Shown: positions 1-8,806, counted from the stretch's first letter. The stretch is DNA of 64,000 nt from CAWJNF01 sp963844235 (GCA_963844235.1 CAWJNF010000005.1:186001-250000), one strand, 5' to 3'. Notes: a model not told the origin generated them from the sequence alone. Numbers and translations: made by a program.

Positions 1-356
1 ACGTCGCGGTGCCAGATGTTGAAGAACTCGGAGTGGCGGGCCTCCTCCTGCATGAACGTCGAGAGGAACATCACCCAGTCGAAACGGCCCAGCTCGTGCG
101 CGGCTGCGAACATCGGCAACAGCTCGTCTGTGACCGCCTGCTCGCCCGCCTCGATACGCACGGTGATGGTGGCGATGCCGTTGCGCTGCTCCTCCGTCAT
201 TTGCTGCCAGTCGGCGCGGTCGCGCTCGTAGTCGAGCTCCTTCGGGTCCCAGAACTTCCGCGTCGCCTTCTCGTACTTGCGATAGATGGCGCCGGCCATC
301 AGCTCCGGCGTGAGCAGGAAGCGCTGCTCTATCGGCTTCACCTCAACCGTCGTCAC
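1..356 (-). CDS. R2-like ligand-binding oxidase (R2lox), 5' part only
   Basis: Ferritin-like di-metal oxidase related to class I ribonucleotide reductase R2 and to Mycobacterium tuberculosis Rv0233 (Mn/Fe cofactor, bound fatty-acid-like ligand). Only the first 118 codons lie in the window; the 3' end runs off the left edge. Visible motifs are KFWDPKELDYERDRADW (about residues 34-50), GEQAV with the first metal-ligand Glu72 and Val75 (the position of the Val-Tyr crosslink in R2lox), and EEARH giving Glu105 and His108 of the dinuclear site. The GTG start is chosen because a strong GAGGAGGA Shine-Dalgarno lies 4 bases upstream. The physiological reaction of R2lox proteins is not established. Family assignment is firm from the helix motifs. 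Confidence 0.85.
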   Translation of the reverse strand, partial: MTTVEVKPIEQRFLLTPELMAGAIYRKYEKATRKFWDPKELDYERDRADWQQMTEEQRNGIATITVRIEAGEQAVTDELLPMFAAAHELGRFDWVMFLSTFMQEEARHSEFFNIWHRD

Positions 357-383
357 GTGCTCCTCCTCGCAGGGGTGAGGGCG

Positions 384-400
384 ATAATAGCTAAGACTAT
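384..400 (-). promoter_or_regulatory. Putative promoter and operator half-site for the R2lox gene
   Basis: Read on the minus strand there is a TATTAT -10 box (389-384), with ATAGTCTTA (400-392) just upstream in the -35/-10 spacer. The same 9-mer lies inside the inverted repeat ahead of the MarR gene at 60155. No good -35 box is visible. The functional link is an inference. Confidence 0.4.
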
Positions 401-405
401 CGTGT

Positions 406-1767
406 TTAGCGGGCTCCCGGGCCAATGACCCGGTAGAGGTGCCAGCGCTCCGAGATGCCCTGCAACTCGTGCTGGCCCGCGTCCTCGAACCGAAGCCCCG
501 AGCCGGCCGTGAGGTCCTTGACCGTCGACGAGGCGAGAATCTCCGACGGCCCGGCGAGCGCGCCGACCCGGGCGCCGATGTGCACGGCGATGCCGCCGAC
601 GCTCCCTGCGACCGATTCGACCTCGCCCGTGTGCACGCCGGCGCGAATCTCGATTCCGAGAGGCCTGACGGCTTCGACGATCGCCCGGGCGCAGTGAACC
701 GCGCGCGCCGGCCCGTCGAACGTCGCGAAGAAGCCGTCGCCCGCGGTGCCCACCTCGGTGCCGCGATAGCGAGAGAGCAGTGCTCGGACCGTCGCGTGAT
801 GGCGCTCCAGAAGCCCCTGCCATTCTCGATCACCCAGCGCTTCAGCCTGGTGCGTCGAGCTGACGATGTCCGTGAACAGGACGGTCGCGAGCACACGGTC
901 GAACTCGGCCTCTTCTGCCTTGATCGCCGACAGGAAGCGCTCGGTCTCGGCGACCACCGCATCGCTGTCGCCCATGAACGGAGCGTGCTCCTCGCCCTCG
1001 AGCTCGACCAGCTTGGCCCCGGGGATCCGCGCCGCCACGTACCTGGCGTGCCGGATGTCGTGGAACCGGTCGTCCCTCCGGCTCATCACGAGGGTGGGCA
1101 CCTGCATCGTGGGGAGCACCGGCCTGAGATCGAGCTCGAGCCCTATCCGCTCGATCGCGAGAACCGTGCCGGGACTCGCAGCCAGACGTGTGTACCGGGC
1201 CCAGGCGTGCAGGCGCTCCGGATCTTGTTCGAGCCTCGGAGACAGGTAGGGGTTGTCAGACCAGAACTCCTCGCTTCCCCATTTCTCCTCGATGCGTCGC
1301 CGCCAGTCGCGCACCTGTTCGTCGGTCCAGCCCCACGGGTAGTCCGGCGACTCGCGGTACCTCGCGAAGACGGAGCACAGGACGAGCGCCGAGATGCGGT
1401 CGGGGTACGACGCGGCGAAGAGGCAGCCGAGTGCGCCCCCGTCCTCGAAGCCGAACAGCGCGGCTCGCTCGGAGCGGGCGGCGTCCATGACGGCCCGGAT
1501 ATCGTCCATGCCGAGCTCGAGCGAGGGAGACTCGGTCGTAGAGGGCCGGTCGGAGAGCCCGCTGCCCTGCCGGTCGAACAGGATGAGCCTGGAGAAGCCG
1601 GCGAGGCGCCGCAGGAAGTCGCCGAGATCGGGCATCTCCCAGACGCACTCGAGGTTCGAGACCCAACCGGGCGCGTAGACGAGGTCGAAGGGGCCCTCGC
1701 CGGCCGTCTGGTACGCGATGTGCAGGCCGTCGACGGTCTTCGCGTAGCGGATACGGGACTCGCCCAT
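406..1767 (-). CDS. Alpha/beta-hydrolase-class III adenylate cyclase fusion protein
   Basis: 453 aa. Residues 1-280 are an alpha/beta-hydrolase fold; residues 293-453 are a class III nucleotide cyclase domain with metal-binding Asp300 (VLFTDIVSST) and Asp344 (TAGDGFFATF) and the transition-state Arg400 region (AVHIGARV). The usual nucleophile elbow of this family, G-x-S-x-G-G, reads GFEDGG (106-111), so the catalytic Ser is replaced by Glu108, although a C-terminal His261 (GEEHAPF) remains. The hydrolase half may therefore be a sensor rather than an enzyme. It lies 12 bases downstream of the alcohol dehydrogenase gene (stop 1780) and is probably co-transcribed with it. It would make cAMP from ATP in the cytoplasm. 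Confidence 0.85.
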   Translation of the reverse strand: MGESRIRYAKTVDGLHIAYQTAGEGPFDLVYAPGWVSNLECVWEMPDLGDFLRRLAGFSRLILFDRQGSGLSDRPSTTESPSLELGMDDIRAVMDAARSERAALFGFEDGGALGCLFAASYPDRISALVLCSVFARYRESPDYPWGWTDEQVRDWRRRIEEKWGSEEFWSDNPYLSPRLEQDPERLHAWARYTRLAASPGTVLAIERIGLELDLRPVLPTMQVPTLVMSRRDDRFHDIRHARYVAARIPGAKLVELEGEEHAPFMGDSDAVVAETERFLSAIKAEEAEFDRVLATVLFTDIVSSTHQAEALGDREWQGLLERHHATVRALLSRYRGTEVGTAGDGFFATFDGPARAVHCARAIVEAVRPLGIEIRAGVHTGEVESVAGSVGGIAVHIGARVGALAGPSEILASSTVKDLTAGSGLRFEDAGQHELQGISERWHLYRVIGPGAR

Positions 1768-1779
1768 GCCCGCGTGGCG

Positions 1780-2733
1780 CTAAGGAACGAGGACGAGCCG
1801 GCCGCGGGCCTCGCCCGCCCGGAGGCGGTTGTGCGCCTCCTGCGCCTGCTCGAGAGGCATCGTCTCGATCGTCGCCTCGATGTTCTCCCGCTGGGCGAGA
1901 GCGATCAGCTCGGCGAGCTCGTCCCGCGAGCCCCAGATCGATGACAGGAAATGCGTCTCGTGCGGCACGGCCCCCAGGCCGAACGGGATCTTCCCGCCGA
2001 AGAGGCCGATCACGATCACCACGCCCTTCCGGTCGACGAGCTTCGCGGCGCGCGTGAGCGTCTCCTCCGACCCCACGAAGTCGAGCACCGCATCGACCGG
2101 CCCCTCGAGGTCGCCCGGATCCGCTGCCGCCTCCGCACCGAGCTCGAGCGCGCGCTCCTGCTTCGCCCCCGAAGGATCGCCCGCGACGACGGCGGCGTCC
2201 GAGAGCAGCCGGATGTACTGGATGCCGTACTGTCCAAGCCCGCCCGCTCCCAGGACAACCGCTCTGGCGCCAGGCTTCAGCCACGGGAGCGCATGCTTCA
2301 CGGCGCGGTATGCAGTGAGCCCGCCACAGCCGAGCGGCGCCGCCTGGACCGGGTCGAGGTCTCCGATCGGGTAGATGTAGCGCTCAGCCGGCACGAGGAC
2401 GTGCTCCGCGTAGCCGCCGTCCTGGAGGATCCCGGCCTCGCGGCCGTCGGGACAGATCATCTCCTCGGTCGCCTGGCAGAAGCGACACTCGCCGCAGCCC
2501 CACGGCGTGTACACCAGGACGTGCTCGCCGTCAGGCAGCTCGCCGGCGATCTCGTGGCCCAGCACGAGCGGCAGCGGCGAAGACGAGAAGTGGCCCTCGA
2601 CGACGTGGAGGTCGGAGTGGCACACGCCGCAGGCCAGCACCTTGACGAGCACCTGCCCATCGGAGGGCTGTGGAATCGGGCGCTCGATCAGCTCGAGCGG
2701 CGCGTGGAAGGCGGGGAGGACGACGGAGCGCAC
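1780..2733 (-). CDS. Zinc-dependent NAD alcohol dehydrogenase
   Basis: 317 aa medium-chain dehydrogenase. Catalytic zinc motifs CGVCHSD and GHEIAGE are present, as is the four-Cys structural zinc loop (CGECRFC...C, about residues 79-93). The Rossmann motif GAGGLG (about 163-168) followed by an acidic GDPS turn indicates NAD preference. Oxidises alcohols or reduces aldehydes; substrate unknown. The GTG start is chosen because a TAGACT box (2746-2741, minus strand) sits 7 bases upstream, the leaderless arrangement seen at many genes here. It heads a two-gene unit with the cyclase fusion. Confidence 0.88.
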   Translation of the reverse strand: MRSVVLPAFHAPLELIERPIPQPSDGQVLVKVLACGVCHSDLHVVEGHFSSSPLPLVLGHEIAGELPDGEHVLVYTPWGCGECRFCQATEEMICPDGREAGILQDGGYAEHVLVPAERYIYPIGDLDPVQAAPLGCGGLTAYRAVKHALPWLKPGARAVVLGAGGLGQYGIQYIRLLSDAAVVAGDPSGAKQERALELGAEAAADPGDLEGPVDAVLDFVGSEETLTRAAKLVDRKGVVIVIGLFGGKIPFGLGAVPHETHFLSSIWGSRDELAELIALAQRENIEATIETMPLEQAQEAHNRLRAGEARGRLVLVP

Positions 2734-2740
2734 GGCGGCG

Positions 2741-2746
2741 AGTCTA
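2741..2746 (-). promoter_or_regulatory. Leaderless-type -10 box (TAGACT) of the alcohol dehydrogenase
   Basis: TAGACT on the minus strand, 7 bases before the GTG start at 2733; no Shine-Dalgarno between. Confidence 0.45.
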
Positions 2747-2818
2747 CCGCTCAGTCGGCGCTGGCCCGGACGGAGGAGACGGTGAGTCCAGCGTCGCGCG
2801 CTGCTGAGGCGCAGGCGG

Positions 2819-3199
2819 TCAGGTCGTTACGTCCGGACGAACGTCAGGTCGAGCAGTTCTGCTCAGGGAAATGCTGTCGTAGACGACGACCGCATGGAGC
2901 AACTCGCGCATACGAGGGCAGCCAGGTGGATCGCGTTCCGCTAGCGAAGCGGCGCTGACACTCAGGTGGCCCCTCGTCCGACTCGATCTGAATGCGGCCG
3001 TCCAGGACCTGCGTTGTCTTGTCGAAGCCCCTTTGGTCGCCAGCGACCCGGGCGGACTGCCCGCGCGACCTCTACGAAAGCGAGCTCGCTCGTGTAAGTC
3101 GCGTCGATGGGAACGAGCCAGCGTCGGAGGCTCGGGCGTTTCTGCCTCCACGATGACGAGCTTGACGAGCGCCGAGGCGTCAAGGTAGGCGTTCGGCAC
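2819..3199 (-). pseudogene. VapC-like PIN-domain toxin remnant
   Basis: The N-terminus PNAYLDASALVKLV is a classic PIN-domain start with the first acidic residue, but the frame is lost after EAETPE. The middle of a PIN domain (TSELAFVEVARAV, with the central acidic residue) appears in a different frame around 3050-3110, and the final strand (AVVVYD) returns in the first frame near 2890. At least two indels therefore separate the three conserved blocks. In the family this is a ribonuclease toxin; here it can hardly be functional unless the sequence is wrong. It lies directly downstream of the antitoxin remnant. Confidence 0.7.
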
Positions 3200-3478
3200 G
3201 TTCGAGCTCGAGCGCCTCTTGGGATCGTCATCAGCGGATTCTCGATCACGAGCGGCTCGGGAAGCGGGTGCAGCGGCCGCGTTGGCGGGCGCACTCTACC
3301 GTCCGCGATCAGCCGTTCGAGCAGCGTCTCCCGTCCGGGAAGCGGCACGAGCCGCGCCACGGGCCTGCCGCGATCGGTGACCTCGAAGCTCTCGCCCTCC
3401 CACACGCGATCGAGTATGACGCGCAAGCTCGTGCCGGAGCTCCCGCGTACCGACCCTTTTCACACTCTCGTCGCGCAT
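3200..3478 (-). pseudogene. Phd/VapB-type antitoxin remnant
   Basis: Starts MRDESVKRVGTRELRHELA, then the frame shifts by one base near 3425 and continues as RVILDRVWEGESFEVTDRGRPVARLVPLPGR in pieces, the signature of Phd/YefM antitoxins that bind DNA and neutralise a PIN toxin. Past LVIENPL the reading frame has no sensible end and runs on in the wrong frame over the toxin remnant. With the VapC remnant it forms a decayed type II toxin-antitoxin module between two oxidoreductase genes. Confidence 0.7.
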
Positions 3479-3489
3479 GTTTCACAGTG

Positions 3490-4278
3490 TTACACATCAT
3501 CTTCTGGAGTCGTGTAGGCGATCGAGAGCCCGCGGTCGACGACGATCGAGGCGCCGGTGATCCCGGCCGACTCGTCACTGGCGAGGAAGAGCGCAGTCTC
3601 CGCGATCTCGTCGGGCGTGCCAAGCCGGCCCATTGGGAGGTGGACACGCCGGCGTTCCCAGGCCACCGGATCGCCGTAGAGCTGCATCGCGAGCGGCGTC
3701 TCGACCGGGCCCGGGCAGATCGCGTTGGCGCGCACGCCGCGCCGGGCGAGCTCGACGGCGACGTCGCGCGTCAAGGCGATCACGCCTCCTTTCGAAGCGG
3801 CGTAGGCGATCTGCGAGGTGGCCGAGCCGACGATGCCCGAGATCGACCCCATGTTGATCACCGAGCCTCCCGACGCGGCGAGGAGCTTCGGGATGCCGTG
3901 CTTGCAGCAGAGAAAGACGCCGGTCAGGTTGATGTCCAGCACCCGCTGCCACGTCTCGCGCTCCGTCGCCAGCACCGATACGTCGCCGGGCAGGAGCACG
4001 CCCGCGTTGTTGACGAGGACGTGGATGACGCCGAACTGCGCCTCGGCCTCGTCGTAGAGGCTCACGACGCTTTCCTCATCGGTCACGTCGACGACGACGA
4101 ACTGCGCATCGCCTCCGCTCTCGATGATCTCCGCTGCTACCGCTCGTCCCGCTTCCTCCGCGATGTCTGCGACCGCGATGCGAGCCCCTTCGCCTGCGAA
4201 GCGCAGCGCACAGGCCCGGCCGATGCCGCTACCGGCGCCGGTGATCACGCACACCTTGCCGTCTAGTCTTCCGCTCAT
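3490..4278 (-). CDS. SDR family oxidoreductase
   Basis: 262 aa classical short-chain dehydrogenase. TGAGSGIG cofactor loop near residue 12, NNAG motif near 90, catalytic Ser (GSISG) and YxxxK (YAASK). An acidic residue after beta-2 (VADIAEE) suggests NAD(H). Substrate unknown. The start MSGRLDGKV matches the normal SDR N-terminus; a longer in-frame extension to 4428 is discarded because it is Arg/Ser/Pro-rich and antisense to the next gene. The ATG shares two bases with the ATG of the divergent gene at 4277, so there is no intergenic DNA at all. Confidence 0.88.
   Translation of the reverse strand: MSGRLDGKVCVITGAGSGIGRACALRFAGEGARIAVADIAEEAGRAVAAEIIESGGDAQFVVVDVTDEESVVSLYDEAEAQFGVIHVLVNNAGVLLPGDVSVLATERETWQRVLDINLTGVFLCCKHGIPKLLAASGGSVINMGSISGIVGSATSQIAYAASKGGVIALTRDVAVELARRGVRANAICPGPVETPLAMQLYGDPVAWERRRVHLPMGRLGTPDEIAETALFLASDESAGITGASIVVDRGLSIAYTTPEDDV
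4264..4269 (+). promoter_or_regulatory. Leaderless-type -10 box (TAGTCT) inside the divergent SDR gene
   Basis: TAGTCT lies 7 bases before the ATG at 4277 and within the first codons of the opposite-strand SDR gene. No Shine-Dalgarno is visible. Confidence 0.4.
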
Positions 4279-5287
4279 GCGCTGCGTCGAGCTTCGCGAG
4301 TTCGGAGATCCTACGGGTCTTGTCGCCGCCGAGCGTCCCGACCCCGTGCCGGGCCCGGGTGAGGTGCTCGTCGACCTGATCGCCGCCGCGCTCAACAGGC
4401 GCGACTGGTGGATCCGCCGCGGCGGCAAGGTGACGCTGCCGCAGGTGCTCGGCTCGGACGGCGCCGGCGTGGTCTCGGCCGTCGGGCCGGAAGTGGAGGG
4501 CGTCTCGGTGGGCGACGAGGTCGTCCTCTACCCGGGCCGGAACTGGGGCCCGAGCGAGGCCGCGCCCGGCGCCGATTTCGAGATCCTGGGCGTGCCGAGC
4601 CAGGGCACGTATGCCGAACGGATTTGTGTTCGCTCCGACTACGTCCGTCCGCGGCCCGCGGGCTGGAGCTGGGCCGAGACGGCGGCGCTGCCGGTCGCCG
4701 GGCTGACGGCGTGGCGGGCTGTCGTCACTCACGGACAGGTGGGACCCGGAACCGTCGTGCTCGTACCCGGCGCAGGCGGCGGCGCGGCCGTGTTCTGCGT
4801 GCAGATCGCGGCGGCCCTCGGCGCCACTGTGCTCGTCACGACCTCCTCGGACGAGAAGCTGGCGCGGCTCCGCGACGCGGGGGCGTCGGGAGGCGCTCTC
4901 TACACGGAAACGAGCTGGCCAGAGGAGATCGGCCCAGTCGACGTCGTGATCGACTCGGTCGGCGGCGAGGAGCTCTGGGCGGCGTGCCTCGGCCTGCTGC
5001 GCCGCGGCGGGCGGCTCGTCAACTTCGCCGACACCGCCGGCGAGCATGGGCGGGTGCTGCTCGCCAGGCTCTTCCTCGAGCACCAGCACCTGATCGGCAC
5101 GACACTCGGCAGCCCGCGCGAGCTCGACGCGCTCCTCGCCCACTGTGCCGAGCACTCCTGGCGACCCGTCATCGACTCGACGTTCCCGCTGGACGACGTG
5201 CGGGCCGCGCACGAGCGCCTCGACGCGCGGGAGCGCCTCGGCAAGATCGTGCTCGCCGTCGACGAACGCCGAGTCGCCGAGTCGTGA
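4277..5287 (+). CDS. Zinc-free medium-chain dehydrogenase (quinone oxidoreductase-like)
   Basis: 336 aa. The N-terminal GroES-like half (MRCVELREFGDP, ALNRRDWWIRRG, VLGSDGAGVV) lacks the zinc Cys ligands, and the Rossmann half carries VPGAGGGAAVFCVQIAAALG near residue 160, typical of NADPH-dependent quinone oxidoreductase/enoyl reductase-like MDRs. Substrate not predictable. It starts head-to-head with the SDR gene (overlapping start codons) and ends in a 4-base GTGA overlap with the next gene, implying translational coupling to the amidotransferase. Confidence 0.85.
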   Translation: MRCVELREFGDPTGLVAAERPDPVPGPGEVLVDLIAAALNRRDWWIRRGGKVTLPQVLGSDGAGVVSAVGPEVEGVSVGDEVVLYPGRNWGPSEAAPGADFEILGVPSQGTYAERICVRSDYVRPRPAGWSWAETAALPVAGLTAWRAVVTHGQVGPGTVVLVPGAGGGAAVFCVQIAAALGATVLVTTSSDEKLARLRDAGASGGALYTETSWPEEIGPVDVVIDSVGGEELWAACLGLLRRGGRLVNFADTAGEHGRVLLARLFLEHQHLIGTTLGSPRELDALLAHCAEHSWRPVIDSTFPLDDVRAAHERLDARERLGKIVLAVDERRVAES

Positions 5288-5985
5288 CGCCCGTCATCGG
5301 CATCACCGTCTACACGCGCGAGCGCGTGAGCCCGTTCGTCCAGATGCCGTACGCGACGGTGAACGTCGGGCTCTCCGACCTCGCCGACGAGGCGGGTGCG
5401 GTGCCGCTCCTGCTCAGCCCGACCGACCACGTCGACGACGTCCTCGACCGGATCGACGCGCTCGTGCTCCAGGGGGGCGGTGACGTCCATCCCGACCACT
5501 ACGGGCAGGAGCTCCATCCCGCGACGAACACGCTCGATCGCCGCCGCGACGAGTTCGAGCTCGCGCTCCTCGCCCGGGCGCGCGAGCGTGCGATGCCGGT
5601 GCTCGGCATTTGCCGCGGCATCCAGCTCGTCAACGTCGCCTACGGTGGGACGCTCGTGCAGCACCTCCCTGACGCGACCGACGTCGACCACGAGCAGCTC
5701 GACGCGTGGGACGCGCTCGCCCATCGCATCGAGATCGCTCCCGACTCGCGCCTCGCACGCGTGATGGACGCGACCGCCATGGAGGTGAACTCCGTGCACC
5801 ATCAGGCCGTCGACCGGCTCGGCGCAGGGCTCAGGGCGGTGGCCTGGGCCGACGACGGCGTCGTCGAGGCGATCGAGCACGAGACGGAGCCGGTGCTCGC
5901 CGTGCAGTGGCATCCGGAGTGGACCGGCAGCGTCGACTGGGAGCGCCAGCGACGTCTGTTCGAAGCGCTCGTCGACCTGCGCTGA
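5284..5985 (+). CDS. Class I glutamine amidotransferase, gamma-glutamyl-GABA hydrolase (PuuD) type
   Basis: 233 aa peptidase C26 family. The catalytic triad is visible: Cys110 in GICRG, His210 and Glu212 in WHPEW. LQGGGDVHP (61-70) is the oxyanion/substrate loop typical of PuuD-like enzymes that hydrolyse gamma-glutamyl amides. The GTG start overlaps the TGA of the upstream dehydrogenase. Glutamine-synthetase-like ligases that could make gamma-glutamyl amines occur 12-15 kb away (17.6 and 19.9 kb), which fits a gamma-glutamylation route, though they are not in the same operon. Confidence 0.85.
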   Translation: MTPVIGITVYTRERVSPFVQMPYATVNVGLSDLADEAGAVPLLLSPTDHVDDVLDRIDALVLQGGGDVHPDHYGQELHPATNTLDRRRDEFELALLARARERAMPVLGICRGIQLVNVAYGGTLVQHLPDATDVDHEQLDAWDALAHRIEIAPDSRLARVMDATAMEVNSVHHQAVDRLGAGLRAVAWADDGVVEAIEHETEPVLAVQWHPEWTGSVDWERQRRLFEALVDLR

Positions 5986-6053
5986 ACGGACCGGCAGCGC
6001 CCGCGGCGTTACGTTGAGCGCTTGTCCACTCGCTCCCGGTTGAAAACGGCGTC

Positions 6054-6059
6054 TAGAGT
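6054..6059 (+). promoter_or_regulatory. Leaderless-type -10 box (TAGAGT) of the LAL regulator
   Basis: TAGAGT, 6 bases before the TTG start at 6066. No Shine-Dalgarno. Confidence 0.4.
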
Positions 6060-6065
6060 GGTACC

Positions 6066-8747
6066 TTGCAGCTCCTCGGCCGGGACGCTGAGAAGGCTCG
6101 CCTTTCCGCGAGGCTCGACGACGTCCGTGCCGGGCGAGGCGCGGTACTCGCGCTGGAGGGTGAGCCCGGGATCGGCAAGACCGCGCTGCTGGGATGGGCG
6201 GCTGCGGAGGCCGCCGACATGCGGGTTCTGCGCGCGACCGGCGTCGAGTCCGAGCTCGAGCTGGCCTTCTCGGGCCTTGCCGAGTTCTGCCTGCCGTTGC
6301 TCGACCACCTCGACGAGATCCCCTCGCCTCAGCGCCACGCCTTGCGGGCGGCGCTCGCCCTCGAGGATGGAGTTCCCGGAGACCGTTTCGTTCTCGCGCT
6401 GGCGACGATGTCGCTTCTGCAGGCGGCCGCACGACCGCGTCCCGTGCTCGTCATCGTGGACGACGCACAGTGGCTCGACCGCGCCTCGGCGGACGCGCTC
6501 GCGTTCGTGATCAGGCGGCTGCACGGCGGGCCGATCGGGATCTTCGCCGCGGCGCGAACCGGCGAGCTCGAACTCCGCGGTGTCGAGGTGCTCGAGGTTG
6601 CGGGTCTGCCCGAGGAGGATGCTCTCGAATTGCTCGCCGGCGTGGGCGAGATCCGCCCGGAGGTCGCTCACGAGCTCGTGACGCTGACCGCTGGAAATCC
6701 GCTTGCGCTCGAGGAGATCGTCGCCGTGCTGACGCCCGAGGAGCTGTCCGGAATGCGATCGCTCGCGGATCCGCCCCGCGTCGGGCCCTCGCTCGAGCGG
6801 GCGTTCGCGCGACGGCTCGAGCCCCTCTCCGGCGAGGCTCGTGAGGCACTGCTCGTCGCGAGCGCGGGCGTGGCGCACACGCTGTCGGCGATCCGGGATG
6901 CTCTGTCTGCCCACGGTCTCGCGGCGGCGGAGGACAGCGGCTTCCTACGCATCGTCGAGGACAGGTTCGTCTTCCGCCATCCGCTCGCGCGCTCGGCTGT
7001 CTACCACTCGGCTGCCCCCTCCGCGCAGCGGGCCGTGCACCGAAAGCTGGCCGACGTGCTTACGGGCGACTCCCGCGCTTGGCACCTGGCAGCGGCCGCC
7101 GTCGGCATCGACGAGACAGCCGCCGCTGCGCTCGAGCAGGCCGGCCAGGACGCGAAGCGCCGTAGGGGCCACGGTCCGGCCGCTGCAGCCTTTCGGCGAG
7201 CGGCAGAGCTGACCGGCGACCCTGCCCTCCGGAGGCACCGGCTCCAGCTCGCCGCAGAAGCTGCCACACTCGCAGGCCTCGTACCGCTCGCGCGCGGAGC
7301 GATCGACGAGGCCGAGAGCCTCCAGCCGGATCCGCGGCAGCAGGCTGAGCTCGGCTTCCTGCAGGGGCTGCTGCTCAGCCACAATGGCGAGGACGCAACG
7401 TCGGCGTTCGCTCTTGCCGGCCGCTCGATCGCCGACGAGCATCCCGAGCGCGCCGCGCTCATGCTCGCCTGGGCCAGTGAAGCGGCGATTTATCGCAGGA
7501 ACTGGGAGGCTGCCGGCGCCCTTGCTAGCGAAGCCTTCCGTCTCGTCCGCGGGTCGGGCGGTGTGTCCGAGTTCTGGGCGACCTGGATGGAGGGGGTCGT
7601 GCTCACCGAGGTCGGGCACTCGGAAGCGGCCGCCGAGGTCCTGGAGCGCGCGATCGAGGTGTTCCGCGAGCAGCTGGCCGGAACTGACGACCCGCGGCTG
7701 CTTGCCAACCTCAGCGTCGCGCTGATGTACCGCGATGACTTCAGGGGCGGCCTCGCGGCCGCCGAGAGAGCCGCGTCGGAGTCACGGCAGCAGGGCGCCG
7801 TTCCGACGTTGCTCTTTGCCTCGTCGTTCGAGCTCGCCGCGCGTCTCGTGCTCGGCGATTGGGACCGTGCGCAGGCGGATGCGGCCGAGATGCATGCGCT
7901 CGCGCTCGACAGCGAGAACCGCTGGGAGCTCGACGGCCTCGTCTGGAGGCAGGCGTACGTCGCGGCGGCGCGCGGCGACACCGACCGGCACGCGGCATGC
8001 GAGGTGCTCGTAGATCCGGCACGCGACCCGCGAGTCGCGCTCTGTGGCGGGCTGATCGCCCTCGGTCTCGAGGATCCTGCTCGCGCGGTCGAGATCCTCG
8101 CCCCTCTGGTACAGCCGGGCGAGCTGACCGGATTCGCGGCGCCCGATATGAGCCCGTTCGACCTTGTCGAGGCGCTCCTACGCTGCGGAGAGGAACAACG
8201 GGCGAGCTATCTCCTCGAGGCGTTCGAGCCCTTCAGGCACCGCGCCTGGGTGGCGGCCGGACTAGCGCGCTGCCTCGCGCTCACACGAGGCTCCGACTTC
8301 GAGCTGCTCTTCGAGGAGGCCCGCACGCGCTTCGCGTCGATCGGGTTCGCGTTCGAAGTGGCGCGTACCGATCTCTACCACGGGGAGCTGCTCCGCCGAA
8401 AGCGGCGCCGCGGTGAGGCTAGAGGGTTGCTGACGCAGGCACTGGCCGCGTTCGAGCGCCTCGCTGCCGATCCATGGGCCGCCCGTGCGCGGGCAGGGCT
8501 TCGCGCGGCCGGCGTGAAGACAGCTGAGCGCACGGCCGGACCGCTCGCGGTCCTGAGCGAGCGCGAGCACCGGGTCGCGCTCGCCGCAGCGGAGGGCGGC
8601 ACGAACAGGGAGATCGCGGCCGAGCTCTTCGTCAGCCCCCGGACTGTCGAGCTGCATCTCGGCTCGGCGTACCGCAAGCTCGGTGTTCGGCGTCGTTCGG
8701 AGCTCGGCCGTCTGCTCAACGGATCGGGCGTGCCGAAAGACACGTAG
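6066..8747 (+). CDS. LAL-type LuxR family transcriptional regulator with AAA/NACHT-like ATPase
   Basis: 893 aa large ATP-binding LuxR regulator. Walker A GEPGIGKT at residues 32-39 and a Walker B-like VLVIVDDAQWLD near 140 sit in the N-terminal ATPase; the centre is helical TPR-like repeats; the C-terminus is a LuxR helix-turn-helix (LSEREHRVALAAAEG...NREIAAELFVSPRTVELHL, about 833-885). In the family an inducer bound by the central region releases DNA binding. The TTG start is taken because MQLLGRDAEK is the usual N-terminus and a TAGAGT box precedes it. Target genes unknown; the broken acyl-CoA synthetase follows. Confidence 0.9.
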   Translation: MQLLGRDAEKARLSARLDDVRAGRGAVLALEGEPGIGKTALLGWAAAEAADMRVLRATGVESELELAFSGLAEFCLPLLDHLDEIPSPQRHALRAALALEDGVPGDRFVLALATMSLLQAAARPRPVLVIVDDAQWLDRASADALAFVIRRLHGGPIGIFAAARTGELELRGVEVLEVAGLPEEDALELLAGVGEIRPEVAHELVTLTAGNPLALEEIVAVLTPEELSGMRSLADPPRVGPSLERAFARRLEPLSGEAREALLVASAGVAHTLSAIRDALSAHGLAAAEDSGFLRIVEDRFVFRHPLARSAVYHSAAPSAQRAVHRKLADVLTGDSRAWHLAAAAVGIDETAAAALEQAGQDAKRRRGHGPAAAAFRRAAELTGDPALRRHRLQLAAEAATLAGLVPLARGAIDEAESLQPDPRQQAELGFLQGLLLSHNGEDATSAFALAGRSIADEHPERAALMLAWASEAAIYRRNWEAAGALASEAFRLVRGSGGVSEFWATWMEGVVLTEVGHSEAAAEVLERAIEVFREQLAGTDDPRLLANLSVALMYRDDFRGGLAAAERAASESRQQGAVPTLLFASSFELAARLVLGDWDRAQADAAEMHALALDSENRWELDGLVWRQAYVAAARGDTDRHAACEVLVDPARDPRVALCGGLIALGLEDPARAVEILAPLVQPGELTGFAAPDMSPFDLVEALLRCGEEQRASYLLEAFEPFRHRAWVAAGLARCLALTRGSDFELLFEEARTRFASIGFAFEVARTDLYHGELLRRKRRRGEARGLLTQALAAFERLAADPWAARARAGLRAAGVKTAERTAGPLAVLSEREHRVALAAAEGGTNREIAAELFVSPRTVELHLGSAYRKLGVRRRSELGRLLNGSGVPKDT

Positions 8748-8806
8748 CGAGACACGTCGTTTCCCCTATATCCGCCGGCGCCGGCTCGCCCTAGCGTGAT
8801 GACGGC

